A model generated the notes under the pieces. The model did no database searches, was not told where the DNA came from, and was given only the letters and a program-made list of their open reading frames with translations. This document shows positions 35,640-47,722 of a DNA stretch of 64,000 bases, piece after piece (within the stretch, counting starts at the first letter, position 1; each line of letters begins with the position of its first letter). Location: positions 488,098 through 552,097 of the forward strand of contig NMRB01000063.1 in NCBI GenBank assembly GCA_002633025.1, read 5' to 3'. Position numbers and translations under genes: made by a program. Source of the stretch: Notospermus geniculatus. Its lineage: Eukaryota > Nemertea > Pilidiophora > Heteronemertea > Lineidae.

Positions 35640-37095
35640 TAGGAGTTTACCTGTTCTGGAGTTAATGTCCATTAGTGTGCTCTTGTTATACATGAAAATT
35701 TTCATAGATGATAGTCACTTTCAGGGCCCAAGTGGAATTTGGCCTACCTCTACAGAATACAAGAGACTAAACTCAAAGAGTTGGAATTGCGGTGACAAGA
35801 CAACATGTGGAATTTTCAAAGCAAAGGAAAACAACATGATGATGGTGTCCACGGAAGACGAATACTCTTACTAAGGTTTCATGTTGTCAACGGAAACATA
35901 AATGCGTCTGTTTCATTTGAAGTTTAAATCCCCTCAGAAGATTTCACTCTAAATCGACCATATGAAAGGTTACACTGGTTCTTATGGAAAATTTCTCCAT
36001 CCAGTCACAACCCTAAAGAGACGCGAAATCTTTGATCGCTACTTATTGACCTTTTTGTGTAGCTTGGGGAGAACTCGTGAACTGAGCAACACCAGAACAA
36101 TGACGCAACGCTAATATGTTAAAGCGACGTTCTTTATTAGACCGTGTATCATATCTTGATACTTGGATCGTTGAGATAAAAGGAAGCATCGCTGTTTTTG
36201 CTCCTAATAAGTTGCGTTGTTTGATGCACAAGAGTATATTCTTCCATATTGGAACAACATACCATGTAGGCGGTTCAGATTCGCTCCGTAAGCAAAGAGT
36301 TTTTGTGCGATATAAGAGGACGTAGTTCGTCAGATCAAAGTAGCTATCAGAGAGGCTGAGAAAAAGTACACCTTCGTACACGTTCTCATATATCTATAGA
36401 ACCTAGATACGATATGATGTATTTGGATTCTGTATCAGCGCTCCGCTACTCGGGTGAAAATAGAGCCGGTGAAATGTACAAGTCAGATCCACAGTATATA
36501 AGCTTGGGTTACACAGTATCCGTTATTGAATCTCTACGTGTAATCACGAGAACTGATTTGGGTTTTAGCGAATTTAATTCCGTGTGTCAAATTTGTTCCA
36601 GGTTTTTTCGTGATATATGAAAATGTCACGAAACCTCATAGTGGTACCGGTATATGTCACCGGAAGGTTATAAGCCGCTCAGGATTTTTAGACTGGTTTT
36701 TCATGTCGATCACGTCTATTTCACAAATGATTTGATAGGTCTCTGTTTGAGATTGTCACTAGCTTTGGAAATGTGTTTTGGTGGAACCCATCATCAATGC
36801 TGTGATTTTGGATTCAGGCTCAGTAACCTAACATCTATGAAAACACGATTTATGTATTAGATGACACAGACTATTGTCAGAATGAACAGGTAGTGTTGCA
36901 ATGAAGCACTTCTAGTGAACAAGTGATTTTTTTTGTGGAACTTTCTGTCCATCACTTCTACAATGTGTCCTAGAAAGAAGTACAAGGAATAAAGCTGTCA
37001 GTTTTTGGCTCTTGGATAGTTAATATGAATCATCACCGCTCTTCTTGTAAAAACTGTTACGTTCCTCACAGAATGTCCCTTGAACTCAGAAATCA

Positions 37096-37225
37096 GGGGC
37101 GACCGCCACGAAACTACGATAGCACTAACAGGGCCTAACAGAGAAATTCTGTAATGGTAAAAGCCATTGCATACCTCTCTGTTAGGCACTGTTAGTGCTA
37201 TCAGAGTTTCGTGGCGGCCCGCCCA
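37096..37225. mobile_element. Second copy of the GGGCG...CACGAAACT fold-back
   Basis: It is nearly identical to 16770-16898, but its loop (GTAATGGTAAAAGCCATTGC) is inverted relative to the flanks. The arms are CACGAAACTACGATAGCACT and AGTGCTATCAGAGTTTCGTG. The two copies also share the outer GGGCG / CGCCC ends. Confidence 0.9.
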
Positions 37226-39451
37226 GGCCTATTGGCTGATGTAACTCAATCACTGACCATTTTCCCTTCAATCTTTCTGGGATGCACTGTTCTTGATCCT
37301 TCAATGCATTTGCTGTGCCTGTATGACTTCCATTCCAACAGCCATTTTGACGTTGTATAGTAGTAATGATTCATGTACATAAATCCAATGATCGTTTTCA
37401 TATCAGTGCATGTAAACGGCTTAGGGGAAAAATTGATGAGGAAAATAAAGTGAATNTTTTGTGTACTTTTTCGGGACTCGGCGTGTTCACAGATGTCAGA
37501 ATGACGGACAGGCACACAGGGTTTGTTGAGCGCCGCAAGTTTGCATCAACCACTAGTGACACCTGTTGAGACAGTGGGCTGGAGTCCCCACTGATGCATA
37601 ACCGCCTATGGAAACCATGCAGTAAACCACTAGCCATTTATAAACACAATGCGGTAAACAATATTGAAATTCTGCGTTCAAACAATCTATTATCCTCCCA
37701 TGCTGCGCCCAAGTACTTCATTAATACATTTCAAACTGTGAACACAAATTTTATATGCTAGCTTCGCTATGTGAATTTCACATCATCTAGTTTAAACAAC
37801 AGAATCGCTAGGGATTATTTACGGAGGTAAATCACTGCCATGTGTCATAAAATTAAATTTGAGTGTCTTCTATTCATGACTTTGGAGTCATTTGTTTTCA
37901 TTAACCGTGAAGAATTTGTGCATCTATTTTGTCGGGAAAATTAAAATCCTAAAATTTACGTAATAAATATTGTTGAGTACATGATAAAAGGAGAAATTTA
38001 TGAGGGAGAACTTGCTTTTTTGTCCACTGTGCAGTACATGCACTTTTCGTGTCTTCGAATTAAAATCTGTCTACCCAATCAGTCGGCCTTTTTTTTCATT
38101 GACAGTTTGCCTTGGACCCTGTTTTAAGTGGGAGGGGATTAACAGGCTAGAAGCAATCAGATAAAAGACCCTCATGGGTCAACTTGACACCTGTCAACAT
38201 GACCTCCTAAATGTGACATTAGAGTATATTACTTCTGAACCCCAGTGCCTATTTGAGTATTATGCTTGCAAGTTAATTTCAAAGAGATATGACATGTACG
38301 GAACATTTATTTTACCACTACCTTAATATATTTTCCAAATGTTGTTTGTTTATTTCCTCATATTTATTTGGAAAAATAAACAAATTTGAAAAAAGGAAAT
38401 GTTTTCAAACATTCTTCTTGAAGTATTGCAAATGCTGAAGAAGTTACAGCTGGACGATTAAATTCTGTAGGCTGTTGGGTTTTCCAGTGAGAGTGAAAGA
38501 GTATATATATGATAATGACATGTGATAGTTGTTGATAGTATGGTTACTGAAGCCCGGGCTGAAGGCACGCCTTTATTCTTAACATCAGCCATTTCTGTCA
38601 GGTATAACAGTAAAAACGGAGATCGTCGGAAGGGTTCTGTCCGTTAGATAAATTAGCAAAAAGATAGTTTTTAAGGGCAGATTATATCGTCAAGAAAGTA
38701 CTCCCTACTTGTCAATTACTGTGATTAGTACTCGCAAGAATTGTGACTTGCAATTCAAGATATCAAGTTGAAACACCACGGCAATCTTGGTTTGGAATAT
38801 TTGCGGGAGTAATGAAAGGGGATCGTGTCAGTTATCGGGTGATTGATTTTCTGGTAGCGTTTGAAGATTCTTAACTAGTGGGTGAGATTATATTGTCATG
38901 CTGGCATTGCCACTTTCTTGATTGCCATGCACGCATGATAAATCACTCACGATATCAACACAGCATTATGTTATAGATGATGCCATGGTAACTCTTCATT
39001 CTTTCAAATTGCTACTTGATTGCCCTAGCTCTTTTTAAATATATGCTGAATTGTTGCTGATTATTTTTCCTTTTCTTACATACCATTTGTCTTTTAACAA
39101 GTTTTTTTCTCATTTTCTGTAGTACCTAACGAAAATATCTGCTTCTCAGTTTGTTTTTCGTGTTTTGCTACATTGCATCTCAATGGTGGGCCAAAAAATT
39201 TCCTGCACATTCCTTTCTGAAAAATATTTATTCATCTGCTCAGAGGGTGCACACTATTTGTAAATCTTCTTCAAGTTCGGCAAGGGTGGCTTTATGACCA
39301 TTTTGGTTATTTACCACAAGATCAATTATTTTATTCAAAATTAACGTCTGTGTTGGAATTCATGTCCATTGAACTAAGTATAAAAATTTTTTTTTGTTAC
39401 TGGTACATGCATATCTGAGAGATGACCAGATTCCATAATAAACTTGACAAA

Positions 39452-40080
39452 AAAAAATGCAAGAAAGTCGAAGACACCAAGAAAATCCAAGGTCTAACCA
39501 AAGAAAATGCAAAAGATACCCCAAAAAATCTAAGATCCAATCCAAGAAAATGCAAGAGAATCCAAGATAAGCCATGATCCAATCCAAGGAAATGCAAGAG
39601 ACACCCAAGAAAATCTTAACATCCACCTAAGAAAATACAAGACACCCAAGGTCCAATGCAAGACAGACCCAAGAAAATCCAAGGTCCAATGCAAGAAAAT
39701 GCAAGAGACCCTCAAGAAAATCCGAGGACCAATGCAAGAGAACCCAAGAAAATCCAAGGTCCAATGCAAGAAAACCCAAGAAAATCCAAGGTCCAATGCA
39801 AGAAAGTGCAAGACACCCAAGAAAATCAAAGGTCCAATCCAAGANAAAATGCAAGAGAACGCAGGAAAATCCAAGGCCCAATGCAAGAAAATGCAAGGTC
39901 CAATGCAAGAAAGTGCAAGACACCGAAGAAAACCCAAGGTCCAATACAAGAAAATGCAAGAGAACGCAGGAAAATCCAAGGCCCAATGCAAGAAATGCAA
40001 GACACCCAAGAAAATTCAAGATCGAGCCCAAGAAGATGCAAGAGTTGACACCCAAGAAACACTCTCTTGGATTTTCCTTG
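39452..40080 (+). repeat. Purine-rich tandem repeat, stop-free on both strands
   Basis: About 25 diverged copies of a short unit built from AAGAAAATCCAAGGTCCAAT and GCAAGAAAATGCAAGAGA follow one another. The last part (TCTTGGATTTTCCTTGCATT) is the reverse complement of the unit, so the array ends in an inverted copy. The repeat lacks stops in several frames and yields 130-170-residue open frames on both strands (QENPRSNARKCK-type and CIFLHWTLDFLG-type). These are repeat translations, not genes. A single N at 39845 lies inside the array. Confidence 0.92.
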
Positions 40081-40420
40081 CATTTCTTCTTCTAAGGCAT
40101 TGGCCACCTGAAACCATCATCTGTATCGAGGGTATCCTCCCAATCTTCTTCAGCTCATTGGTATATCCCAGTATGAAGGATATTCTTGATGGATGCAGAT
40201 TATCCTGATGAATTATTGTCATCATTGGATTGAATGATCCCCTGACATCAATCAGTATACAGCGATTCATCATTTATTGCCGAACAGAAAATTCAAATGA
40301 CGAAATGAATCTTTCTTATTGAGACCAGTCACAATGACATTATATCTCTGTAAGTGTCAGTCGGAGTGTAGCTGCAGTACTTAAGAAATTAAAGCTATTA
40401 AGGTTCTTTTGTGGTGGATG

Positions 40421-41740
40421 CATTAGCTGGGTGAGGAAAATTGGTGTATGGTATCACCGACATCAGGTTGATGTGGGAATTGCTGGAGTACCACTGACTG
40501 CTGTGTGTTGCCGAACGTTGCTGAGGACGTCAGTGTCGCCAGGACGCAGTTTGGTGTAGACACCATCATCGTATTCCTTGCACTCCCTGGGTGAGGAGAG
40601 AAAATTGTTTACATCACCTTCATCAGATTGATATGGGGATTGCTGAAGTTCAACTGACTACTGTGTCTTACTTATCATTGCTGAGAATGTCCAGGAATAG
40701 TTTGGTGTACGCGACCACCATTGTCCTTGCATTCCTTGGGTGAATGAGAGAAAACATTACATACCACCTTCGTCAGGGGATTGCTGAAGTATGACTGACT
40801 GCTGTGTGTTACCTCATGTTGCTGCGGGCGTCAGTTATCTCTGATAATGCTTGATATACCGGTAGGCCTAGACCACATGTTCCTTTCATTAGCTGGTTGA
40901 GAGAAATTTATTGACCACCTACATGTATATCAGTTTGATATGGAGATCACTGGAGTACGACTGACCGTGTATCACCCATCATTGCTGAGGACGTGAGGTA
41001 TCTCAGGTCACTGTTGGTAACACTGTCATATTCCTTACATCAGCCGGGTGAGAGAAGATGACCAGTGTATACCAACGACTTCAGACTGGCATGGTGATTG
41101 CCAGCTGACAGACTATTGGTATACCTGTGTTGCTGAGGATGTCAGGTGCCTCTGTGACACAGGTTGGTAAACTACTATCGTATTCCTAACATCAGCTAGC
41201 TGAGAGAATGGTGTTCACGATCATTAGCTGGGTGAGAGAAAGTATTGTTCACCACTAGCATCAGAATGAAATGGGAATTGCTGATGTACGACCGGCCTAT
41301 TTTGCATTACCTAACAATGCTGAGGACATCTGGTATCCAGGATACTGTTTGGGCATACCACCATCATATTCCTAGCATTCCCTTGGTGAGCGTAAGAAAA
41401 TGTGCAACATTTTCTTACGCTACCATCATCCGATTGAAATCGGGATTGCTGAAGTACAACTGACTACTTTGTATTACCTACCGTTGCGGACATCGGGTGT
41501 TTGGTTTACCACTATCATATTCCTTACAGGAATACTTACTGGCTGAGGTAATGGTGTAGACACCATTAGACTGGGTGAAAGAGAACAGTGTTCACCACCA
41601 ATATCAGATTGACAGAGGAATTGCTGATGTAGCCTACGACTGACTATTTTGTATTACCCCGGTACCTAACATTGCTGAGGACATCAGGTATCGCCAGGAC
41701 TCTGTTTCTTGTATACTACCATAGTATTCCTTGTCAGATA
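40421..41740 (+). repeat. Diverged satellite-like array, period about 152 bp, 8-9 units
   Basis: Each unit repeats the order CATTAGCTGGGTGAGAGAA, CACC-CATCAGATTGATATGG, GATTGCTGAAGTACGACTGA, TGTGTATTACC, CATTGCTGAGGACGTCAGGT, TTTGGT, then ACCACCATCATATTCCTTGC. Unit starts lie near 40421, 40581, 40730, 40887, 41038, 41190 (with a short 32-bp extra start at 41222), 41376 and about 41530. Copies are diverged by many substitutions, so the array is old. No stable reading frame runs through it. Confidence 0.85.
41389..41421. repeat. Perfect 15-bp-arm hairpin inside the satellite
   Basis: AGCGTAAGAAAATGT, loop GCA, ACATTTTCTTACGCT. It is present in only one unit of the ~152-bp array. It could be a fold-back formed by a replication template switch, or an inserted micro-element. 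Confidence 0.9.
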
Positions 41741-42364
41741 AAGTGATGAGGTAAATTTTGGCCGTAGCTTCTACAAATACGATGGCTCCTAATGATGGTA
41801 CAGTCAAAGGAAGACTTCACTTGATCATATTGATTCTAGCCACCGTCATGACTGTCTGTCTATTCATGTCACCTTTGGTATAAGAAATCTGCTCCTGAGA
41901 CAAGTAGATTTTTGTACTTGTAGGTATTTGTTATGACACTAATACCAGATTAAGTATGTTGACCAAGCAACATCAGTAGGAAATCTTACAAGATTGATCG
42001 TGTCCAGTGAATTTGTGTGTCATCTTGAGACTTCTTGTCTGCCCTTAGCATTAATTTGGTACACTAGTTGAATGTTGTTGGTGATTCAAGTACTTGTACA
42101 TGTTCAATAGATTTTTTACAATATAGTTGTGCGTAAACTGGCAACATTTTCCCAACATTTGAACAACATACCTGATATCTTTTGACCCTGTATACATTAG
42201 CCGACAAATTAGCAACATTACAACATGTTGGAAAATTCTTTACCCCGGTACTTGACAACATTTGTCCAACAAGTTATTACTCTGAATGTTGGGAAAATGT
42301 CAAGAAAAAATTCGAGAAAAAAAGTTGATCATCTCGCGCTTGTCTTGAAATTGCCAAAACGCGT

Positions 42365-42565
42365 TCATGGAAACACCTGAAAGAAAATGAATTGGATCAA
42401 CTTTTCAGCACAGAATTTCACACACGGAAATGCTCCAATGGAAAGCCACCCTTCGGATACGTCCAACGTACGACCTTTGTGGTCTCTGAGGATGCAACCT
42501 CGCCGAACGCCATAGTCAACAAATTTCATTGTCAATTGTCCATTTAATTGGTCAACAAACATCAT
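42365..42565 (-). other. 66-codon open frame of unknown nature
   Basis: A minus-strand frame reads with phrases such as KFVDYGVRRGCILRDHKG. I do not recognise a family. No acceptor and donor clearly bound it, and it lies inside the CELF intron on the opposite strand. It is most likely chance, but it has more charged, protein-like composition than other frames nearby. Confidence 0.15.
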
Positions 42566-42890
42566 AGGAAAACCGCACGATATGTGGAGCGCTTGTCAGG
42601 ATTTCCGCTAGGATGTGGTGGCAATGGCTCAAAGTCAGTCACCAGATAGTTGCTTGTTCTTGCTAATGCAGTCAGGAACCTGTAATTCTACAAAGCCCTG
42701 GTAATCTTTGATTATTCTGATAGTGCTCTGGGGATTTGTGAGTATCGGGTTGGCGGAGATCAGGTTACCATTAGAAAGGATGATCAGTAGCTAAGGATCA
42801 GGATGCTGTGAGTTTGTGTGAACTTCATCCAGTTTGCACTCATGTCAACTACAAGGTAGGGTCAGGTCAGTTTGCTATGACTTGCCTGTA

Positions 42891-43755
42891 AGCCTGGCTC
42901 AGGTCGATATTGAATTTTGAAGCAACTCGAGTTACCTCAAACAGCACGCTCATGTCGACAGCGCGTCTTCCATGCCCTCGGTCCATTCCACTGCCAACAT
43001 TTTCTGTTTTGGTATACGTCGTGTGATTTTCAAAGAAACATCCCCATTCAAGCAACTGATCAGTCGCAAGCAGGCACAGGTCGAAGGATCAGAGTGGAAG
43101 TGGAGAAAACTAGTTGCCAAAAAGTAGAACATGGGCAACTCGAAGCAACTCGTGGCAACTAGCGGTTCCGGCATTTGCTCAGAGACGCAAGTGCGCTCAG
43201 GTCCCGGGGGGGTCACTCCCCACACTGGCCATACACCATGTGTGTTCCTTGCTTTTTGAAAAAGCCCCCTCTGGCGGGGTCATTGAATTCATGATCCACA
43301 CCCCCTCCAGCTGGCAGAAAGAATATCTCCCGCCCCCTCCCGTACGATGAACACAGTCAGCGCGCCAAGTCCCGCTGCCTTTCCCGCTCTGTCAGCCACC
43401 TCCCGCTGCTGTTGCCGACGGAACATTGCCTTTTGTTGCGGGCAGGGGAAAAGTTATAATTCAGGATGGGCCTTGTGTGGGAAAAATATGCTGGCCCATA
43501 GGCTTATTGCGTGAATGATAGGGAAATAAGGGGCCTCTCTGTGATCGCGCGGGCCCGCCGAAAATCGGCGAAATCACCCCCTATTCCCGCTTTTTTAGGA
43601 ACGCACATGGGGTTATGTTGAGCCAGGGAGTGACCCCCCCCGGGGCTCAGGTGGACAAAATTGGCAACTGATCAGTCACTCAGAGTTGCTTCCATCGCCA
43701 GAAAGCTGGTTGCTGCGAGTTGCTTCAAGACGCAACGTCGACCTGAGCCAGGCTT
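42891..43755. mobile_element. TA-flanked AGCCTGGCTCAGGTCGA element, interrupted
   Basis: The left end AGCCTGGCTCAGGTCGATAT and the right end AACGTCGACCTGAGCCAGGC then TT are inverted, with TA on each side. Inner arms TTTGAAGCAACTCG and CGAGTTGCTTCAAG also pair. The uninterrupted version in the sister copy is 50496-50910 (415 bp). Here it is split by the 442-bp element at 43203-43644. Confidence 0.9.
43203..43644. mobile_element. 442-bp hAT-like non-autonomous element with 8-bp target duplication
   Basis: The ends are CCCGGGGGGGTCACTCCC and its inverted match GGGAGTGACCCCCCCCGGG. The element is bordered on each side by GCTCAGGT (43195-43202 and 43645-43652), which occurs once at the empty site in copy 2 (around 50803-50810). 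An 8-bp target duplication with short terminal inverted repeats is typical of hAT elements; the superfamily call is inference. The interior is GC-rich, with CCCGCC and CCTCCCGCTGC stretches, and encodes nothing recognisable. Confidence 0.9.
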
Positions 43756-44634
43756 TAGCTGAGTGCAGTGTGTATTTTCAAGTGATATCTCATGCTTGTC
43801 ATTCTGTACATAAATGCTTGGAGCAAATGCATCAGGTGTATCATGTATCATGCCCTCTCGAGTCTTTTCTAGAGTTTCAGATTGTAAAGTTCCACTTGAA
43901 AAAGACCCCGGTTGGGGTCGAAAATTCGTGAATTCTGGAGATTGACTTCTTGCTTATTATCATTTAGGTGTATCATGTACAGTGTTGATTCATTCACGAT
44001 TTTATAATCATTTTAAAGCACACCAGCTTATATTTTAATAATCCGTGCTGCCATAGAAAGCCAAGCACAAATCAGAGGTAGGCCGATTACATGTGAAATG
44101 CACATGACATCCAGTTTTAGGAAGTACACCAGTTCTTAATTTGGTCTGATTGAAATTGGCATTTTGACCAAAAGTATTATAATCATGTTTTGTTTGATGT
44201 ATATTTTTTTGTTGAAATAATGGATTAGGTAACCAGGTACCCAAACCTCAAAAAACAGGAGGCATCATGATGTTGTACAAAATTCGATTTGGTTTGAAAC
44301 ATTGTGAAGTGAGTTTTCTTAAGATAGCATCAAAACTAAATATGTTCTTTGAAGTTACATCTAGCTACATCTATCGTGGCTTTGAATAGGTAAAAGCTAA
44401 TGATGTTAAGGACAAAGACTGATCAAAGAGTCCAAAATATCTTGTTTGTGATGTATGATGGAAAAGGCAATACTCTTGGGGTGTTGAAAAATGCTGATGG
44501 GGTACATTGACTTTGTTTGATGTAAGTTGGCCTGCTTGGAACTACAGTTGGTTTTTCATTCAAAGTTAAATGCACAAAGAAGAAAAGAGTCCAACATCTT
44601 AAATGGTATCAACTGTTCATGTTACATGAAAGTT

Positions 44635-45412
44635 NNNNNNNNNNNNNNNNNNNNNNNNNNNNNNNNNNNNNNNNNNNNNNNNNNNNNNNNNNNNNNNNNN
44701 NNNNNNNNNNNNNNNNNNNNNNNNNNNNNNNNNNNNNNNNNNNNNNNNNNNNNNNNNNNNNNNNNNNNNNNNNNNNNNNNNNNNNNNNNNNNNNNNNNNN
44801 NNNNNNNNNNNNNNNNNNNNNNNNNNNNNNNNNNNNNNNNNNNNNNNNNNNNNNNNNNNNNNNNNNNNNNNNNNNNNNNNNNNNNNNNNNNNNNNNNNNN
44901 NNNNNNNNNNNNNNNNNNNNNNNNNNNNNNNNNNNNNNNNNNNNNNNNNNNNNNNNNNNNNNNNNNNNNNNNNNNNNNNNNNNNNNNNNNNNNNNNNNNN
45001 NNNNNNNNNNNNNNNNNNNNNNNNNNNNNNNNNNNNNNNNNNNNNNNNNNNNNNNNNNNNNNNNNNNNNNNNNNNNNNNNNNNNNNNNNNNNNNNNNNNN
45101 NNNNNNNNNNNNNNNNNNNNNNNNNNNNNNNNNNNNNNNNNNNNNNNNNNNNNNNNNNNNNNNNNNNNNNNNNNNNNNNNNNNNNNNNNNNNNNNNNNNN
45201 NNNNNNNNNNNNNNNNNNNNNNNNNNNNNNNNNNNNNNNNNNNNNNNNNNNNNNNNNNNNNNNNNNNNNNNNNNNNNNNNNNNNNNNNNNNNNNNNNNNN
45301 NNNNNNNNNNNNNNNNNNNNNNNNNNNNNNNNNNNNNNNNNNNNNNNNNNNNNNNNNNNNNNNNNNNNNNNNNNNNNNNNNNNNNNNNNNNNNNNNNNNN
45401 NNNNNNNNNNNN
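44635..45412. other. Assembly gap (778 N)
   Basis: The gap lies in copy 1 between CATGTTACATGAAAGTT and ATGTCACGGCATTGCAATCC. The same two edges in copy 2 are joined by 1322 bases (51654-52975) that end in a run of 16 C. The gap size therefore looks underestimated, or the alleles differ in length. Long 'open frames' spanning it are artefacts of the N run. Confidence 0.98.
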
Positions 45413-46714
45413 ATGTCACGGCATTGCAATCCTACACAGGGAAACAAATGCTAAGAACCCCAGAAAACCTCGCGTGTTTCTTTAGAGATTTGACATATCT
45501 TGCATATTGTTACTTTGTTGGTGCCTCAAAGAGCATTTTACCAGTACCATGAAGAATTCTAGTATCTTTTTCTGTCAAAGAAATGTCACGGGGTCTGCTT
45601 CCTTTGAATAAGTTATTAGTTGATTATCAAGCCTGCTGATGCTTAGTCCTATAACTTTCACTTTGTGGCATTGCTGCATGACCTGATGTTCATACGAACT
45701 TACAGCCACTGAATGTGCCAAGTGTAATTACTTACCAGTGGCTTGGAAAAAATTGGCAAGATCAAAGCGAAAAGTGAGAGTAAGTTTTCCAGTGGCCAGG
45801 ATAATCCCTCTATGCTTCTCCTTTTGAAGATAGGTTTTCATTTTGGAAGAGGATGCTCTTGTTAAACTGGAGTTGTACTTTATGGTGTGCTGGTGACACC
45901 AAAATCGTCCCGCGTATGACTTTAGTCTAATTTTGGACAGCTTTTGTCTTCCTGCGTAGGTGATCTCCAGGTTGCTTTTGAAAAAATGATTGGTGTACGG
46001 GAAAAAATGATTGGTGTACGGAGATGTCCTCCCACAGTAGGTTTGTATTAGTTGTGGGTGGATTGAGTTTTTCAGCATCAGGATTTTAACATTCTTTTCA
46101 ACAGTTCATGTACGAACCTGCAGAACAGGAGGCATTCTGAGCAGTGGTACCTTTTTTCGACGTGTTGCACTGCGTCTAGGACATTGTGAAAAAACATTTG
46201 CTCTGCCTTTCTTCACACTGCTAACAGCGCCAACCTGTCGTGATAAGAAGTTGTGTGTGTTCCTCATTCTTAATCAAGGAAAGTTGCATGTTGAAAGTTT
46301 TCTGCAGGTTCAACTTCTCATTGAAATTGAAGAACCTTTGAATTTCAATGCATACTTTTAAGTGGTCCACCATAATATTGCTGCACAAACTCCTTCGGGA
46401 GGCCCTGTAGACTTATAAACAATATCAAGCTCAACAACAATGGATGACGACTTGCAACCAAAACTGCTTTGAGTTAGGAATGCCAAAAGAAAAGGAAAGC
46501 ATTTTCAGTTCCTTTATCCACGGTGTATGGAGTGATGAAAGAGGTGGATTTGGAGGCTACTCCTGAAGATTGAGATGCTGCAGAATGCATCAGATATGCA
46601 GTAGTATATGAATGATATTGGTTAAAATCATTACAACGCCAAACCGTTTTCTTAGGAATGCTACTGCAGAACATTCCAGGAGCATTGCAGTAAGAAGAGG
46701 GAATGACACCTAAA

Positions 46715-46900
46715 TTGCGGTTATAAGGTTCATGGCTTTATCATTGGGATCTCGCTCCTCCAACATGTATTTGAAGATATCAACGGCCTGCTGCCTGTGA
46801 TCAGCGATCCTGACCATCACCAATGGGAGAAGCTGGACCCTGACAATGCCAGATAGACCTCTTTGACAGGTTACAGACTGTGACTTTGGTATCATGAAAC
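46715..46900 (-). pseudogene. Copy of the VQLLPLVMVRIAD ORF-like family
   Basis: The minus-strand frame reads VRVQLLPLVMVRIADH, then DIFKYMLEERDP. It is homologous to 28925-29130 (+) and 60760-60945 (-), and its sister in copy 2 is 54500-54690, where an in-frame deletion of one codon (GAT) changes DPNDKA to DPNKA. It lies antisense in the CELF intron. Function unknown. Confidence 0.4.
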
Positions 46901-47609
46901 CATGTACAGCACTGATATCTATACCACTTAATTGCTCCAGTGATGCCAAATTTTGTATTCAACATGCAATGTGACAAAGACAACATCTATTACTTAAAGT
47001 ATTCATTGGTGACTTCAAAAATAAATAGTTTAGTGATTAAATTATAACAGTGTTATTCTCTTGATGCACGTGCATGTCCACTTTTTGCATCGTTAAATGT
47101 TCTGTTATTTCCCTGTGGAAACATGGTGATGTTTCAGTATGCCTTGCACATTTCAAACTTAGTACTCTCGACAGACTCACTGTCATCTTCTATTCTAGAT
47201 TTACGAGTTGTCACTCACAGTTCATGCAATTTCCTACAACACACCACAGAAATTGAACGAGAATTTATGTTTCCTTCCTTACGAAACCACACATCTTGTG
47301 AATGTTAATTTCCAATCGTCTGTGCAGATCGCAAAAGTCCATTAATCAGGCAGAGAAAGTTAAACCATCTGGGAATCGTAGGGTAATAGTCAGTTTAATG
47401 ATTTTGTGACATGTTTCTGTCTCGAGTTAATTAGTGTGAAGGGATAAGCAAATCTCATTAGAGTACCCCTGTTACTACTTCTCTGCTTCTTCTTATTCAT
47501 GACATTTGACTGGCTGCATTTTATGCATTAGTTTTTCAAACATTTATCATGCTACAATAACAGCATTTGTAAAAACACTTACGGAACAGCAGCGCTCTTA
47601 TGAGATCAC

Positions 47610-47722
47610 TGGGTCGTATTCAAGAAGCTTCCTTAACTCTAAGGTTTACCTATTGTTTCCAGCACAGAATACAAAAGCTTCAAGTGGACCTCAGCGTTAA
47701 GGAGGCTTCTAGAATACGGGCC
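47610..47722. mobile_element. GTATTCTAGAAGCCTCCTTA-family fold-back, present only in copy 1
   Basis: GGGTCGTATTCAAGAAGCTT then CCTTAACTCTAAGGT is inverted at the right as TTAAGGAGGCTTCTAGAATA then CGGGCC. The corresponding site in copy 2 (about 55435) reads GAGATCCTTGATACTG without it. It belongs to the family at 22726 and 57706. Confidence 0.88.

Noticed and set aside
35343-35705. 120-codon minus-strand frame
   Set aside because: It lies inside the CpG-rich fold-back element and changes with the palindrome; no protein family is recognised.
39530-40208. Open frames of 93-169 codons on both strands that look like proteins
   Set aside because: They are translations of a short tandem repeat with no stops, present on both strands at once, with no splice or start support.
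44527-45552. Open frames of 265-341 codons on both strands
   Set aside because: They run through the 778-base N gap and have no real sequence behind them.
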